A DNA stretch of 58,055 nucleotides from the NCBI GenBank assembly GCA_003140595.1, contig PLKG01000138.1, forward strand, positions 1 through 58,055. Direction: 5' to 3'. Positions 28,716-39,172 of the stretch are shown piece after piece (position 1 is the first letter of the stretch; each line of letters starts with the position of its first letter). The notes below the pieces were generated by a model. That model saw only the letters and a program-made list of their open reading frames with translations, did no database searches and was not told where the DNA came from. The translations under genes and the position numbers were made by a program. This stretch comes from Acidimicrobiaceae bacterium. GTDB taxonomy: Bacteria; Actinomycetota; Acidimicrobiia; Acidimicrobiales; Bog-793.

Positions 28716-30280
28716 ACCACTTCCCTTTGGGCCTGAGCGAGGCCGCGGCGGGGAAGCCTGTCGAAAAAACGCCCGAGAACGTAGCTCGGGACCGCTGCGA
28801 TGGCGATGATGACAAGGGCGAAGGGTGCTGCCTGGCCGTAGGAGAGATTCTGCTGATAGGCCCAGAACTGTGTCGCGAGCGTCTCCGCATTGGTCGGAAT
28901 CAGGATCAGAGTCGCCGTGAGCTCTGTCACAGCGGACAAGAACACGAGACAGAAGGCCGCTCCGATCCCTGGGGCGATAAGGGGCAAGGTCACCCGTAAG
29001 ACAGCGGGCAGGCGACGCACCCCGAGCGAGCCCGCAACCTCCTCCAACGAGACGCTTGACTGCGCGACCGAGGCCCGTACGCACACAAGGGCGAGCGGGA
29101 AGAACATGATCGAGTAGGCGAGAACGAGAAGTGGCGCTGTCTGGTAGCCGAAACTGTTCGCGTACTGCGTGGAGAAGTACGAGATCGCGAGCGCGACGAC
29201 GAGCCCGGGCATGGCGAGGACGAGGAACGTTGTTCGCTCGAGCATCGCGTGCACACGGCCGGGGTGGCGGGTCACCAAGAGCGCGACGGGCAAGGCCATC
29301 GCGGTCGCCACGAGCGCGGCGCCGAGGCTGTAGCCAGCGGTGTACAACGCTGCTGAGCCGAGCGACGCGCCGACGAGCGAGTCCGCCCCTCCTTCGAAGA
29401 TCCAGTAGACCGACGACCCGATCGGTACTCCGAGCGCCGCGACGACGAGAAGGGCGTACGCCACAAGCACGGGCAGGCGCGCGTGCCCAAGGTGCCTGCG
29501 CACGAGCGCACGCTGGACTCCGGAGCCTGTGCGGCTGACGCGACCACCGCCACGCGAGGCGCTCTCTCCCATGAGCACGAACAGACCGAGCACGACGAGT
29601 ACGAGCGAGAGGGCACAGGCAACCGAGGTGTCGACGATACGGAACTCGGTGAATATCTCGGTCGTGAAGGTCTGGAACCCCAGAATCTCAAAGGCGCCGT
29701 ACTCGGCAAGGATGACGAGGGCGACAAGGAGGCACCCGCCGAAGATTGCGCGGCGCGCCTGACCGAGGGTGACACGGAAAAAGGTCACGAGGCGGCCTAC
29801 CCCGAGGCTGCGCGCGATGTCCTCCTGGCCCGGGTCGGCGCCTCGCAGGCTCGCCGCCACAGGCAGGTAAACGAGCGGGTAGACGGCAAGGGTCATGACG
29901 AGGACCGCTCCCCTGAAGCCTTGCACCCAGCTCGACAGCGACGACCACCCGAAGCTCACGACAAAATCCGGGATCGCGAACGGAACCACGACGAGCACCG
30001 CCCAGACCCTCGCACCGGGAAGGTCGGTCCGCTCGACGCCGTAAGCGGCAAGGGTCCCGATCACCGCACAGAGAACGGTGACCACGACGGTGAGGCGGAC
30101 CGTGTTCCACAGAAGGCTCGCCGTGAGCGAACGCCAGATGAGGTGCCAGAGGTTGGAGACGCCCGCATCGAGCGCCTCGCGCAACAGGAAGGCGAGCGGG
30201 AGCGCGAGCACGGTGACCACGAGCAAGCTCGCGGCAAGAAGGCCCTTCGGCCGCGTGGTAGCTCGGGCGGCCGCAGTCAA
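28712..30280 (-). CDS. Fe3+-type ABC transporter permease (two fused permease domains)
   Basis: 522 aa with two EAA loops (IARSLGVGRLVTFFRVTLGQ; EVAGSLGVRRLPAVLRVTLPL). Confidence 0.9.
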   Translation of the reverse strand: MTAAARATTRPKGLLAASLLVVTVLALPLAFLLREALDAGVSNLWHLIWRSLTASLLWNTVRLTVVVTVLCAVIGTLAAYGVERTDLPGARVWAVLVVVPFAIPDFVVSFGWSSLSSWVQGFRGAVLVMTLAVYPLVYLPVAASLRGADPGQEDIARSLGVGRLVTFFRVTLGQARRAIFGGCLLVALVILAEYGAFEILGFQTFTTEIFTEFRIVDTSVACALSLVLVVLGLFVLMGESASRGGGRVSRTGSGVQRALVRRHLGHARLPVLVAYALLVVAALGVPIGSSVYWIFEGGADSLVGASLGSAALYTAGYSLGAALVATAMALPVALLVTRHPGRVHAMLERTTFLVLAMPGLVVALAISYFSTQYANSFGYQTAPLLVLAYSIMFFPLALVCVRASVAQSSVSLEEVAGSLGVRRLPAVLRVTLPLIAPGIGAAFCLVFLSAVTELTATLILIPTNAETLATQFWAYQQNLSYGQAAPFALVIIAIAAVPSYVLGRFFDRLPRRGLAQAQREVV

Positions 30281-31359
30281 AGGAGCTGCACGTCGCGTAG
30301 GAGGTCGACCGCTTGTGCCCCGGTGCCGAGCTCTGCAACGTCGATCGGGTTCGGTTCGAGCTCGTCGAAGGGCGTCTCGCTCTGCGCGCTCTTGACCCCG
30401 GAGACGATCGGGTACTCGAAACTGATCGAGTGGGCGATGATCTCCTGAGCCTTTGCAGAGACCAAGAAGCCGAGCAGCCGCTGCGCCGCCGCCTCATGGC
30501 GGGAGGACTTCATGACCGCGGCACCCGAGATGTCGAGCACGTAACCGGGGTCCCGCGGTGAGAAGTAGGCGATACGCGAATGGACGTTCGCGGCGCCGAT
30601 CTCCGCGCGCATCCGGTACCAGTAGTACTGATTGACGACCCCGAACGCGACGATCCCGCGGTTCACCGCTGCTGAGATCGCCTCGTTGTCCGGGTAGATG
30701 TGGCTCTCCGCGTTGGTCTTGATACCGTCCAACCAAGTGAGCGCCTCGGCCTTCCCGTAAGTGCGCAGTACCGATGTGATCACAGGCTGGAAGTCTGTCT
30801 CGCCTGGGGCGAACGCGAGCTTGCCCCGGTAGCGCGGATCGGCGACCTCAAGGACATGGGTCGGGAGCGCGCTCTTGTCGATGAGGCTCGGGTTGTAGAT
30901 GAGCACGCTGACCCGCGCCGAGATCCCGACCCAGTTCCCCCGTGGCGAGTTGAACTTGGCCGGGGTGCGCGCGAGCGTCGAGCGGTCGACCGGCGCCAGG
31001 AGACCTCTTGCCTGCAGGTACTCGAGAGCCGGGGAGTTCTCCGAGAAGACAACGTCGGCTGGCGAACGGGACCCCTCCGCGACGATCTCAGCGTCGAGAA
31101 CGTCCTCGTCGTCGCTTCGGACCGCGACGTCTATCCCGGTCGCCTTCTCGAATGCGGCGACGAGGGCCTCTGTCGTCTGCACGTGCTGGCCGTTGTAGAG
31201 CGTGAGCGTCACCTTGCCGGACGAAGCCGACGGTGAGCCGCCCGTGCAGGCCGCGACCGACAGCGGAACCAGGGCGATCGCTGTGATGCTGACGAGGCCC
31301 CTGACTACGAGACGCGCGCTGTAACGGGCGCGGACGCGAGTGCGGGCCGGCGAGGACAC
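30277..31359 (-). CDS. Fe3+-type ABC transporter substrate-binding lipoprotein
   Basis: Lipobox LSVAAC; LTLYNGQHVQTTEALVAAFEKATGI, YWYRMRAE; GTG start proposed at 31359. Confidence 0.88.
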   Translation of the reverse strand: MSSPARTRVRARYSARLVVRGLVSITAIALVPLSVAACTGGSPSASSGKVTLTLYNGQHVQTTEALVAAFEKATGIDVAVRSDDEDVLDAEIVAEGSRSPADVVFSENSPALEYLQARGLLAPVDRSTLARTPAKFNSPRGNWVGISARVSVLIYNPSLIDKSALPTHVLEVADPRYRGKLAFAPGETDFQPVITSVLRTYGKAEALTWLDGIKTNAESHIYPDNEAISAAVNRGIVAFGVVNQYYWYRMRAEIGAANVHSRIAYFSPRDPGYVLDISGAAVMKSSRHEAAAQRLLGFLVSAKAQEIIAHSISFEYPIVSGVKSAQSETPFDELEPNPIDVAELGTGAQAVDLLRDVQLL

Positions 31360-31490
31360 AGGGCCGCGCGCTCGGACGGAGAATGGAATCGCGGACGCTC
31401 CCCTTCGATCTGTGGTCCCCCCACGCGTCAGGCCGACTGATGAATCATACCGAGCACCTGGACCCAAAAGCGCGCTCGGACGCCAGAGAC

Positions 31491-32837
31491 CTAGTCGCAG
31501 TAGGCGTCCGCGGCCGAGAGGGCCTCGTCGAGGATCTCGATCCCCTCGCGGGCTTCTGCCTCGGTCACGTTGCAAGGTGGCACCGCGTGCAGACGGTTGA
31601 AGTTCGTGAAGGGCAGAAGGCCACGTTGCTTGCAGGCCTTGACGAGTTCGGTCATCGCCGCGCTCGTGCCACCGTAAGGCGCTATCGGCTCGCGAGTCTC
31701 TTTGTTCTTGACGAGGTCGAGCGCCCAGAACACGCCGAGGCCTCGAACCTCGCCGACGCACCGATGGCGGCCCGCAAGCGCGGCGAGACCCGGACCGAGC
31801 ACGTTCTCGCCGATCCAGGCGGCGTTCTCGACGATCCCTTCCTCGGCCATGGTGTTGATCGTCGCGACGGCGGCCGCGCACGCGAGCGGATGGCCCGAAT
31901 ACGTGTGGCCACCCGCGTAGACGCGCTCGTCGAATGTCGCCGCGATCGGGTCGGAGATGATGACACCACCAAGGGGCACATAGCCCGAGTTCACGCCCTT
32001 CGCGAACGTCACGAGGTCGGGGATGACGTCATAGTTCTCGAACGCGAACCACTTTCCTGTCCTGCCGAAGCCGGCCATGACCTCGTCCGCGATCAGGACG
32101 ATTCCATGACGGTCGCAGATCTCGCGCACCCCGGCGAGATAGCCGGGAGGCGGGAGCATGATGCCGGCGGTGCCGGGGATCGTCTCGAGGATGATCCCTG
32201 CGATCGTCGAAGGTCCCTCCAGAGCCACGGCCTGCTCGAGGTGCTCGAGCGCCCTCTTCGACTCCTCTTCCTGGCTGGAAGAATGGAATGGCGAGCGGTA
32301 GAGGAACGGACCGAAGAAGTGCACGACGCCGGCGCTCCCGTAATCGTTGGGCCAACGCCTCGGCTCGCCGGTCAGGTTGGTAGCCGTCGTCGTGCTCCCG
32401 TGGTAAGAGCGGTACCGGGCCATCAGCTTGATCCGCCCGGTGTGGAGCCTCGCCATTCGGGACGCGTGCTCGACGGCCTCCGAGCCGTCGCAAGTGAAGA
32501 AGACCTTGTTCATGCCGGCCGGGGCGAGCTCGCAGATCAGGCGCGCCGCCTCGTTTCGCATGTCATTGGAGTGCAAAGGACTCACCGTGCACAGCCGGTC
32601 CGCCTGTGCCTTGATGGCGGCGACAACCTTGGGATGCTGGTGGCCGATGTTGGTGTTGACGAGCTGGCAGGAGAAGTCCAGATAGCGCTTGCCGCTGTCA
32701 TCGAAGACGTAGGAACCCTCCGCGCCTGCTATGACCATCGGCCTGATCTGGGCCTGGGCAGACCAGGAGTAGAACACGTGACCCGACTCTGCGGCGTTGG
32801 CGACTACGCCCTGTTCGGCGGAGACAACCTGGGTCAT
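31491..32837 (-). CDS. class-III (PLP) aminotransferase in the hopanoid cluster, candidate HpnO-type
   Basis: LIADEVMAGFGRTGKWFAFE, FAKGVNSGY; placement at 3' end of hpn operon. Confidence 0.85.
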   Translation of the reverse strand: MTQVVSAEQGVVANAAESGHVFYSWSAQAQIRPMVIAGAEGSYVFDDSGKRYLDFSCQLVNTNIGHQHPKVVAAIKAQADRLCTVSPLHSNDMRNEAARLICELAPAGMNKVFFTCDGSEAVEHASRMARLHTGRIKLMARYRSYHGSTTTATNLTGEPRRWPNDYGSAGVVHFFGPFLYRSPFHSSSQEEESKRALEHLEQAVALEGPSTIAGIILETIPGTAGIMLPPPGYLAGVREICDRHGIVLIADEVMAGFGRTGKWFAFENYDVIPDLVTFAKGVNSGYVPLGGVIISDPIAATFDERVYAGGHTYSGHPLACAAAVATINTMAEEGIVENAAWIGENVLGPGLAALAGRHRCVGEVRGLGVFWALDLVKNKETREPIAPYGGTSAAMTELVKACKQRGLLPFTNFNRLHAVPPCNVTEAEAREGIEILDEALSAADAYCD

Positions 32838-32963
32838 GTCGTTCCTCGTTTCTCTGACGGGCCCTTGGCTCGCTCGCGGTCACGTTGGGGGATCAGGAGA
32901 AAGGTTACGCGAGCGACATGTCCGGCGCGGAGGCCTTTGCGTGTCGAACGCCCGGCTAGCTGG

Positions 32964-34763
32964 TCAAAGGTGGTCGAGCACCGCCCGGCTGATGCCCGCA
33001 GCGTCGAGGCCGAGATAGGCCAGGATGTCGGACGCCTCGCCGTGGGGAAGGTAGGCAGTCGGCACACCACAGTTCACGATCACTGGCCCGGCGCCTGGTG
33101 GGCCGCTACGGCGAATAGCCGCGTTGACCAGTGTGCCCACGCCGCCCTCTACGATCCCGTCTTCGGCCGACACGACAAGTTCGTGGTCCGCGGCGTCGTC
33201 GATCATGGCGGGGTCGAGCGGCGAGGCGACGCGCGCGTCCCACACCGTGGCGTCGATGCCCCTCTCGGCGAGGATGTGGGCGGCCTGCTCGCAGGCCCCG
33301 ACTAGCTTGCCGACACCGACGAGGCAGACGCGGGACCCCGCTCGGACCTTGCGTGCCCGCAGGCCGCTGCCGATCTGGCGAGTCGGGCAGGCTTCGCTCT
33401 TGGGCCACCGGATGGCGACCGGGCCCGAGGTGATCGTCAGGGCCTCGTGGAGCATATTGGCGACTTCCCCATACGAAGAGGGCGCGAAAACCGTCATCCC
33501 GGGAACCTTGGTGAGCAGCATCAGGTCGAGCACGCCGTGATGACTGGGCCCATCGTCGCCGGTGATGCCCGCCCGGTCCAGGCAGAAGACCACGGGAAGG
33601 CGGTGGAGACCGACGTCGTAATAGACCTGGTCCCACGCCCTGTTGAGGAACGTGGAGTAGATCGCAACGACCGGTCGCAGGCCGCCCATGGCCATGCCGG
33701 CGGCTGCGTTCACGGCATGCTGCTCCGCGATCCCGACGTCGAAGAAGCGGTCCGGGTAGCGGTCACGGAACTCGATCAGACCCGTCGGTCCCGGCATGGC
33801 GGCGGTGATCGCGACGATCTCGGGACGTACCGCCGCCTCGCGCACCATGGCCGATGAGAACGCCTCGGTGTAGCTGAGCCGCCCTCCAGCCGCGGCGAGC
33901 GCGCGGCCCGTCTCCGGATCGAAAGGACCGACGTCGTGAAGGCGCTTCTCCTCATCGAGCTCCGCAGGCTTGTAGCCGCGACCCTTTGTCGTGTGCACGT
34001 GCAGCACGACCGGCCCGGTGAGCTCGGCCGCAGCACGCAGCGCCGTCTCGAGGGCGGCGAGGTCGTGGCCGTCCACCGGCCCGAGATAGCGGACTCCGAG
34101 GGCCTCGAAGAAGTCGCCCGTAGAACAACGGTCCGGTGCAGGGCCTGTGCCGCGGCCCGGTGCCGCCGACCGGCCTGCAGTCGAGATCCTCGACACCGTA
34201 GGGGCGTAGGAACGCCCGTTGTCGTTAAGGACTATGACGACGTTTGCTCCCGAGACCCCGATGTTATTGAGCGCCTCGTACGCGACGCCGCCGGTCAGTG
34301 CCCCATCGCCGACCACGGCCACGACGCGGCGCTTGTCCCGGTGGAGCCGGCGCGCCGAGGCGAGCCCGTAGGCGTACGACAGAGCCGTCGAAGCGTGGCT
34401 GTTCTCGACCAGGTCGTGCTCGGACTCGGATCGGTTCGGGTAGCCCGACATGCCGCCGGCTTGTCGTAGACCTGCGAACCGGTCCTGGCGACCGGTGACG
34501 AGCTTGTGGACATAGGCCTGGTGGCCGGTGTCCCAGACGATGGCGTCCTCGGGAGACGAGAACACGCGGTGCAACGCGACGGTGAGCTCCACGACTCCGA
34601 GGTTCGAGCCGAGATGACCGCCCGTCGTCGAGACGCTCGAGACGAGGAACCGCCTGATCTCGGTCACGAGCGAGCGGAGCTCGAGGGGGCTCATGTCACG
34701 CAGGCACTCCGGCGTGATGGTGCTGGTGAGCACGGACTCGGCGGGGACGGTGATGACGCTCAT
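32964..34763 (-). CDS. dxs: 1-deoxy-D-xylulose-5-phosphate synthase
   Basis: GGHLGSNLGVVELTVALH, VGDGALTGGVAYEALNN, GDDGPSHHGVLDL. Confidence 0.95.
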   Translation of the reverse strand: MSVITVPAESVLTSTITPECLRDMSPLELRSLVTEIRRFLVSSVSTTGGHLGSNLGVVELTVALHRVFSSPEDAIVWDTGHQAYVHKLVTGRQDRFAGLRQAGGMSGYPNRSESEHDLVENSHASTALSYAYGLASARRLHRDKRRVVAVVGDGALTGGVAYEALNNIGVSGANVVIVLNDNGRSYAPTVSRISTAGRSAAPGRGTGPAPDRCSTGDFFEALGVRYLGPVDGHDLAALETALRAAAELTGPVVLHVHTTKGRGYKPAELDEEKRLHDVGPFDPETGRALAAAGGRLSYTEAFSSAMVREAAVRPEIVAITAAMPGPTGLIEFRDRYPDRFFDVGIAEQHAVNAAAGMAMGGLRPVVAIYSTFLNRAWDQVYYDVGLHRLPVVFCLDRAGITGDDGPSHHGVLDLMLLTKVPGMTVFAPSSYGEVANMLHEALTITSGPVAIRWPKSEACPTRQIGSGLRARKVRAGSRVCLVGVGKLVGACEQAAHILAERGIDATVWDARVASPLDPAMIDDAADHELVVSAEDGIVEGGVGTLVNAAIRRSGPPGAGPVIVNCGVPTAYLPHGEASDILAYLGLDAAGISRAVLDHL

Positions 34764-34768
34764 GTCGA

Positions 34769-35779
34769 TCAGTGCGTGTTCATGAGCGCGCGAAGTGACT
34801 GGCGAAGCGAGCCGAGGCTGGCTATGACGGCCGAGGGCTCATAGCCGCAGTGCGCCATGCAGTTCTCACACCGGGGATCCTTCCCTCTTCCATAGGCGTT
34901 CCAGTCGGTGGTTTCCACCAATTCTTGGTAGGTGGTGGCATATCCGTCCGCCATGAGGTAGCACGGTCGCTGCCAGCCGAAGACCGAATAGCTGGGGACG
35001 CCCCAGGCCGTGCACTGGAAGTCCACCTTGCCCTCGAGAAAGTCGAGGAAGAGCGGGGAGTGGTTGAGGCGCCACTTCTTCCTCTGCTTGTCACCGAAAG
35101 CCTTCCTGAATAGCTCGCGGGTCTGCTCGACCCCGAGGAAGTGCTCCTGATCCGGCGCCTTCTCATAGGCGTAGGCGGGCGAGATCATCATCGCGTCCAC
35201 GCCGAGGTCGTCATTCAGGAAGTTGAGGACGTCGCGAACCGTCTTCGGCGAATCGGTGTTGAAAAAGGTCGAGTTCGTCGTCACGCGAAAGCCCTTCGCC
35301 TTGGCTTCACGAATCGCCGCCACTGCGGTGTCGAAGACACCGGCCCTGTCGACCGCGGCGTCGTGGCGCTCGCGGGTGCCGTCCAAGTGGACGACCCAGG
35401 AGAAGTAGTGGGACGGGCTGAATCGGTCGAGGCGCCGGCTCAGGAGCACCGCATTGGTACAGAGGTAGACGTAGACCTTTCGACGCACGAGCTCGCGGAC
35501 CATGCGCTCGATGTCCGGGTGGAGCAGTGGCTCGCCACCGGCGATCGACACCATAGGTGTGCCGCTCTCGGCTACGGCACCCAACACGTCCTCCACCGAC
35601 AGTCGTTGGCGCAGGACCTCGGTCGGGTGCTGGATCTTCCCGCAGCCCGGACATGCCAGGTTGCAGGCGAAGAGCGGCTCGATCTCGACGATGAAGGGGT
35701 AGTACTTGGTCTTCTTCAGGCGGTGCCGAACGAGATGGGCACCGATACGGACGTTCTGACGGAGAGGAATCGGCATCAT
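34769..35779 (-). CDS. hpnH: HpnH-type radical SAM protein (adenosyl hopane synthesis)
   Basis: CNLACPGC cluster motif, SIAGGEPLLHPDI, hopanoid context. Confidence 0.93.
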   Translation of the reverse strand: MMPIPLRQNVRIGAHLVRHRLKKTKYYPFIVEIEPLFACNLACPGCGKIQHPTEVLRQRLSVEDVLGAVAESGTPMVSIAGGEPLLHPDIERMVRELVRRKVYVYLCTNAVLLSRRLDRFSPSHYFSWVVHLDGTRERHDAAVDRAGVFDTAVAAIREAKAKGFRVTTNSTFFNTDSPKTVRDVLNFLNDDLGVDAMMISPAYAYEKAPDQEHFLGVEQTRELFRKAFGDKQRKKWRLNHSPLFLDFLEGKVDFQCTAWGVPSYSVFGWQRPCYLMADGYATTYQELVETTDWNAYGRGKDPRCENCMAHCGYEPSAVIASLGSLRQSLRALMNTH

Positions 35780-37260
35780 CGCACCTGAGTCGGGAGGGAA
35801 AAACGGACGGTTTCTTCTGCGGTCCTCTCCTCACTCAGGCTCACGGGCCCGAGCAGACGGAGAGTGTCGAGCACTTCTTCGACAAGGAGATCGGGGGCCG
35901 AAGCGCCGGCGGTGAGCCCCAGGGTTGTGACGCCAGCGAGCCAGCCAAGCTCCAGCTGCGAGACGTCCTCGATGAGCTCCGCGCGGCAGCCCTCCCGCTG
36001 GGCGACCTCCACGAGGCGGGCGGTGTTGGACGAGTTCGCCGAGCCCACCACAAGCATCAGGTCGCATCGATGGGCGATCTGGCGGACAGCGTCCTGGCGG
36101 TTCTGGGTGGCATAGCAGATGTCGTCCGCCGGGGGCGCGGTGATCTCGGGGAACCGCTCACGCAGTTCCGCGACTATCTCGGCCGTCTCGTCTGTGGCGA
36201 GCGTCGTCTGTGTCAGGTACGCGACCGGGCGCCTCGGCTCGAGCGCGAGCTCCAGCCGGGCGACGTCTTCCGCGCGTTCCACGACGTGGAAACGGTCCGG
36301 TGCCTCACCGAAGGTCCCGATGACCTCCTCGTGGTCGGCATGGCCGATCAGGACGAGGTTGTAATCCTGGCTCGCGTAGCGACGCGCCTCGGTGTGCACC
36401 TTGGCCACGAGCGGGCAGGTCGCGTCGATGACCTTCAGATCGTTGCGATCGGCGGCCTGGCGGCGAACGGCCGGGGAGACACCGTGCGCGGCGAGCACAA
36501 CGACCGCGCCGTGTGGCACCTCGTCGATCTCCTCGACGAAGACCGCGCCCTTGGACTCGAGGTCGCGGACGACGTGCAGGTTGTGGACGATCTGGCGGCG
36601 GACGTACACGGGCGCCCCGTTGAGCAAGATCGCCCGCTCGACGATCTCGATCGCACGATCCACCCCGGCGCAGAACGACCGGGGGGCGGCCAACAACACC
36701 TCGTGCTCACCACAAGCGCGTGCCCAGCGTTCGAGGGGCCGGCGGACCGCCAGCAAGGACCCGAGCGCGCGGGCACCACCGAGCACCGGCCCGCGCTCGC
36801 TTGTGTCGGATATAGAGCGGACGACCGCCAGCGGGTTGTTGGGCAGATATCCCATGACCCAGGCCGACTCCATGTCGACTGCTACAGCGCCCGAGGCGGC
36901 GAGCGCGTCGCGTTCACGGGCGCGCACATAGCGCGGCGAGGACACGAGCGGTCCTGTGTGGACACCGAGGCCGGCACGGCGGAATTCGGCGGCCAGGAAC
37001 GAGACCCCGGGGAGGTTGAGCGACGCCGTCGACTCTGTGTTGCGCAGCTCGCTGGCAATGACAAGGTCCCCCGGGTGCAGCTCGGGCGAAAGTCCGCCCG
37101 CCACGCCCACAAGCGCTACGGCCGTCCTCTCATCGAGATTCGCCGCAAGCTCGGCGCCCGCACGCCGGGCCCGATCGCGACCGGCGCCGATGATGACATC
37201 GGCGCCGCCTACTGCGAAGGCTTCGACCCGCAGTGCGGTGAGGACCTTGAGATCAGCCGT
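35776..37260 (-). CDS. HpnG (hopanoid nucleoside phosphorylase-like) fused to IspH (HMBPP reductase); 5' end uncertain
   Basis: N-term GVAGGLSPELHPGDLVIA ... AVDMESAWV; C-term LLAAPRSFCAGVDRAIEIVERA, IDATCPLVAKVH, TQTTLATDET, CYATQNRQ. Confidence 0.9.
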   Translation of the reverse strand, partial: TADLKVLTALRVEAFAVGGADVIIGAGRDRARRAGAELAANLDERTAVALVGVAGGLSPELHPGDLVIASELRNTESTASLNLPGVSFLAAEFRRAGLGVHTGPLVSSPRYVRARERDALAASGAVAVDMESAWVMGYLPNNPLAVVRSISDTSERGPVLGGARALGSLLAVRRPLERWARACGEHEVLLAAPRSFCAGVDRAIEIVERAILLNGAPVYVRRQIVHNLHVVRDLESKGAVFVEEIDEVPHGAVVVLAAHGVSPAVRRQAADRNDLKVIDATCPLVAKVHTEARRYASQDYNLVLIGHADHEEVIGTFGEAPDRFHVVERAEDVARLELALEPRRPVAYLTQTTLATDETAEIVAELRERFPEITAPPADDICYATQNRQDAVRQIAHRCDLMLVVGSANSSNTARLVEVAQREGCRAELIEDVSQLELGWLAGVTTLGLTAGASAPDLLVEEVLDTLRLLGPVSLSEERTAEETVRFSLPTQVR

Positions 37261-39172
37261 GGGCCTCTCCGTTCACGAAACGCCCCAGGGCCGTGACCGG
37301 GAACACAAGACGGTAAAGGTGGTAGTTGATGTAGAAGTCGCCGGGAAAACCGGTCCCCGTGAAGAAAGGCTCGTCCCACGAGCCGTCCTCGCGCTGGGTG
37401 GCGATGAGGTACGCCACACCGTTGTGAGTAGCTTCGGAGCGCTCACCTGCGGCGAGCAGCGCCAGTAGGGCCCAAGCCGTCTGGGACGCCGTGGACGGCC
37501 CGCAGCCCCGCTGCGAGTAGTCCCGATATGAGCGCAGGTCCTCGCCCCAGCCGCCGTCGGAATTCTGGTGGCCTTCCAGCCAGGAAACGGCCTGGCGCAC
37601 AGCAGGGTCATCGATCTCGAGCCCTGCGGCAATGAGCGCCGGGACCACGGCTCCTGTGCCGTACACGTGGTTCGCGCCCCAACGCCCGAACCAGGAGCCG
37701 TCCTCCTCCTGCGAGCGCAGCAGCCACTGAACGCCGCGATCGACGGCATCCTCGGAGCGCCCGAGCTTGGCCAGCATCTCGACGACGTGTGCGGTCACGT
37801 CCGCGCTCGGAGGGTCGATCAGCTCACCGAAGTCACAAAAGGGGAGCTCCCGGCACAAAGTTCGCGTGTTGTCGACGTCGAAGGCCCCCCAGCCCCCGTC
37901 CCTGCACTGCATGCCCTCGATCCAGATGACCGCGCGATCCACGGCGGCACCTGCCGGCTCATCGGTCCGCCCGAGCGCGATCACGACTTCCGCCGAGTCG
38001 TCGATATCCGGGTAGTAGTCGTTGGCGAACTCGAAAGCCCAACCGGCCGGCCGAAGATCCGGGCGGCGGACGGACCAGTCGCCCTTGACCGAGATCTCCT
38101 CTGCAAGCAGATAGCGGGCCGCGGACCGAAGCACCGGGTCGCCCGGCGCGAACCCGCCGTCGGCAAGCGCCGTGACCGCGAGCGCAGTGTCCCAAACCGG
38201 GGACTGGCAGGCTTCGATGCGCCTGCCGGCGTCGTCTTCGATCGTGAAGCCGTCGAGACCCTCGATCCCCGCCCTCATCACCGGGTGCTCGAGCGCGTAG
38301 CCCTGCAGGCTCAGGGCGATCAACGAGTAGACCCAGGGCGGCTGGATTCCACCCCAGGAACCGTCCGCTTCCTGGCGCCGCACTATCCAGCGCTCAGCCC
38401 GGCTGAGCGCCGCCCGACGCACGAACTTGACCTGGTGACGCTCGTAGGCCTTGAGGACGCGGTCCAGCGCCTGGAACCGGCCCGCCCACGAGCTGAGCGG
38501 TTCGGGCGCAGCCGCGGCGAGGCCGCTTCGGAGCTCGTCGATGCCGAATCCGATGGTGTGAGCCGGCCGGTGCGCGCTCACCACCGTGAGGGCGACCACG
38601 GTCTGGCGCGCCCAGCAGCCGAAGTCGTAGATGTTGAGCGGGACGAAACTCGGCAGGAAGATCAGCTCCGGCGGCAACGTCGGCAACTCGTCCCAGGACC
38701 ACAAGTCGAACAGCGCTAACCAGATCCGGGTGAAGACCCGAGTGCGCTCCACGCCACCGCAGCTGTGGATGAACCGCGCCGCGCTTCGCATGTGCGCAGC
38801 ATCCACCGGGTCACCGGCCAGCCGGAGGGCGACATAGGCCTCGACGGTGGTCGAGAGGTCGGGAGGGCCTCCGTGGAAGTTCGCCCACGTCCCATCCTCA
38901 CGCTGGCGCGACCTGATCCAGCGCGCCGACGAAGCAGTCTGCTCGGCGGTGCGGATGCCCAGGAACTCGCGCAGCAGAAGATCCTCCGCGTCGATGGTGA
39001 CGTTGGTCTCGAGCTCGCCCTTCCACCAGCCCTGCGGATGCTGGAGCGCGACAAGGGCATCTACGGCTCGCCCGAGGCACCCCCGGGCCGCATCCTCCGT
39101 TTGCCAAGCCCGCGGCGGCGAGCCTGCGCCAGCCTCGGAACCTGCCGCCTGAGGACGGGAGAGCACGTTCAT
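37253..39172 (-). CDS. shc: squalene-hopene cyclase
   Basis: Catalytic DxDD (YYPDIDDSAEV), many QW repeats. Confidence 0.96.
   Translation of the reverse strand: MNVLSRPQAAGSEAGAGSPPRAWQTEDAARGCLGRAVDALVALQHPQGWWKGELETNVTIDAEDLLLREFLGIRTAEQTASSARWIRSRQREDGTWANFHGGPPDLSTTVEAYVALRLAGDPVDAAHMRSAARFIHSCGGVERTRVFTRIWLALFDLWSWDELPTLPPELIFLPSFVPLNIYDFGCWARQTVVALTVVSAHRPAHTIGFGIDELRSGLAAAAPEPLSSWAGRFQALDRVLKAYERHQVKFVRRAALSRAERWIVRRQEADGSWGGIQPPWVYSLIALSLQGYALEHPVMRAGIEGLDGFTIEDDAGRRIEACQSPVWDTALAVTALADGGFAPGDPVLRSAARYLLAEEISVKGDWSVRRPDLRPAGWAFEFANDYYPDIDDSAEVVIALGRTDEPAGAAVDRAVIWIEGMQCRDGGWGAFDVDNTRTLCRELPFCDFGELIDPPSADVTAHVVEMLAKLGRSEDAVDRGVQWLLRSQEEDGSWFGRWGANHVYGTGAVVPALIAAGLEIDDPAVRQAVSWLEGHQNSDGGWGEDLRSYRDYSQRGCGPSTASQTAWALLALLAAGERSEATHNGVAYLIATQREDGSWDEPFFTGTGFPGDFYINYHLYRLVFPVTALGRFVNGEAHG

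Noticed and set aside
31360-31490. Possible metal/TPP/c-di-AMP riboswitch upstream of the Fe3+-type ABC operon
   Set aside because: A TATGAT -10-like box and GGGGGGACCACAG stretch are present but no known riboswitch core or DtxR/Fur-type palindrome could be matched.
31383-33305. 640-aa plus-strand ORF
   Set aside because: Antisense to the aminotransferase and the end of dxs; typical high-GC shadow ORF.
36070-37296. 408-aa plus-strand ORF
   Set aside because: Antisense to hpnG-ispH; no coherent domain.
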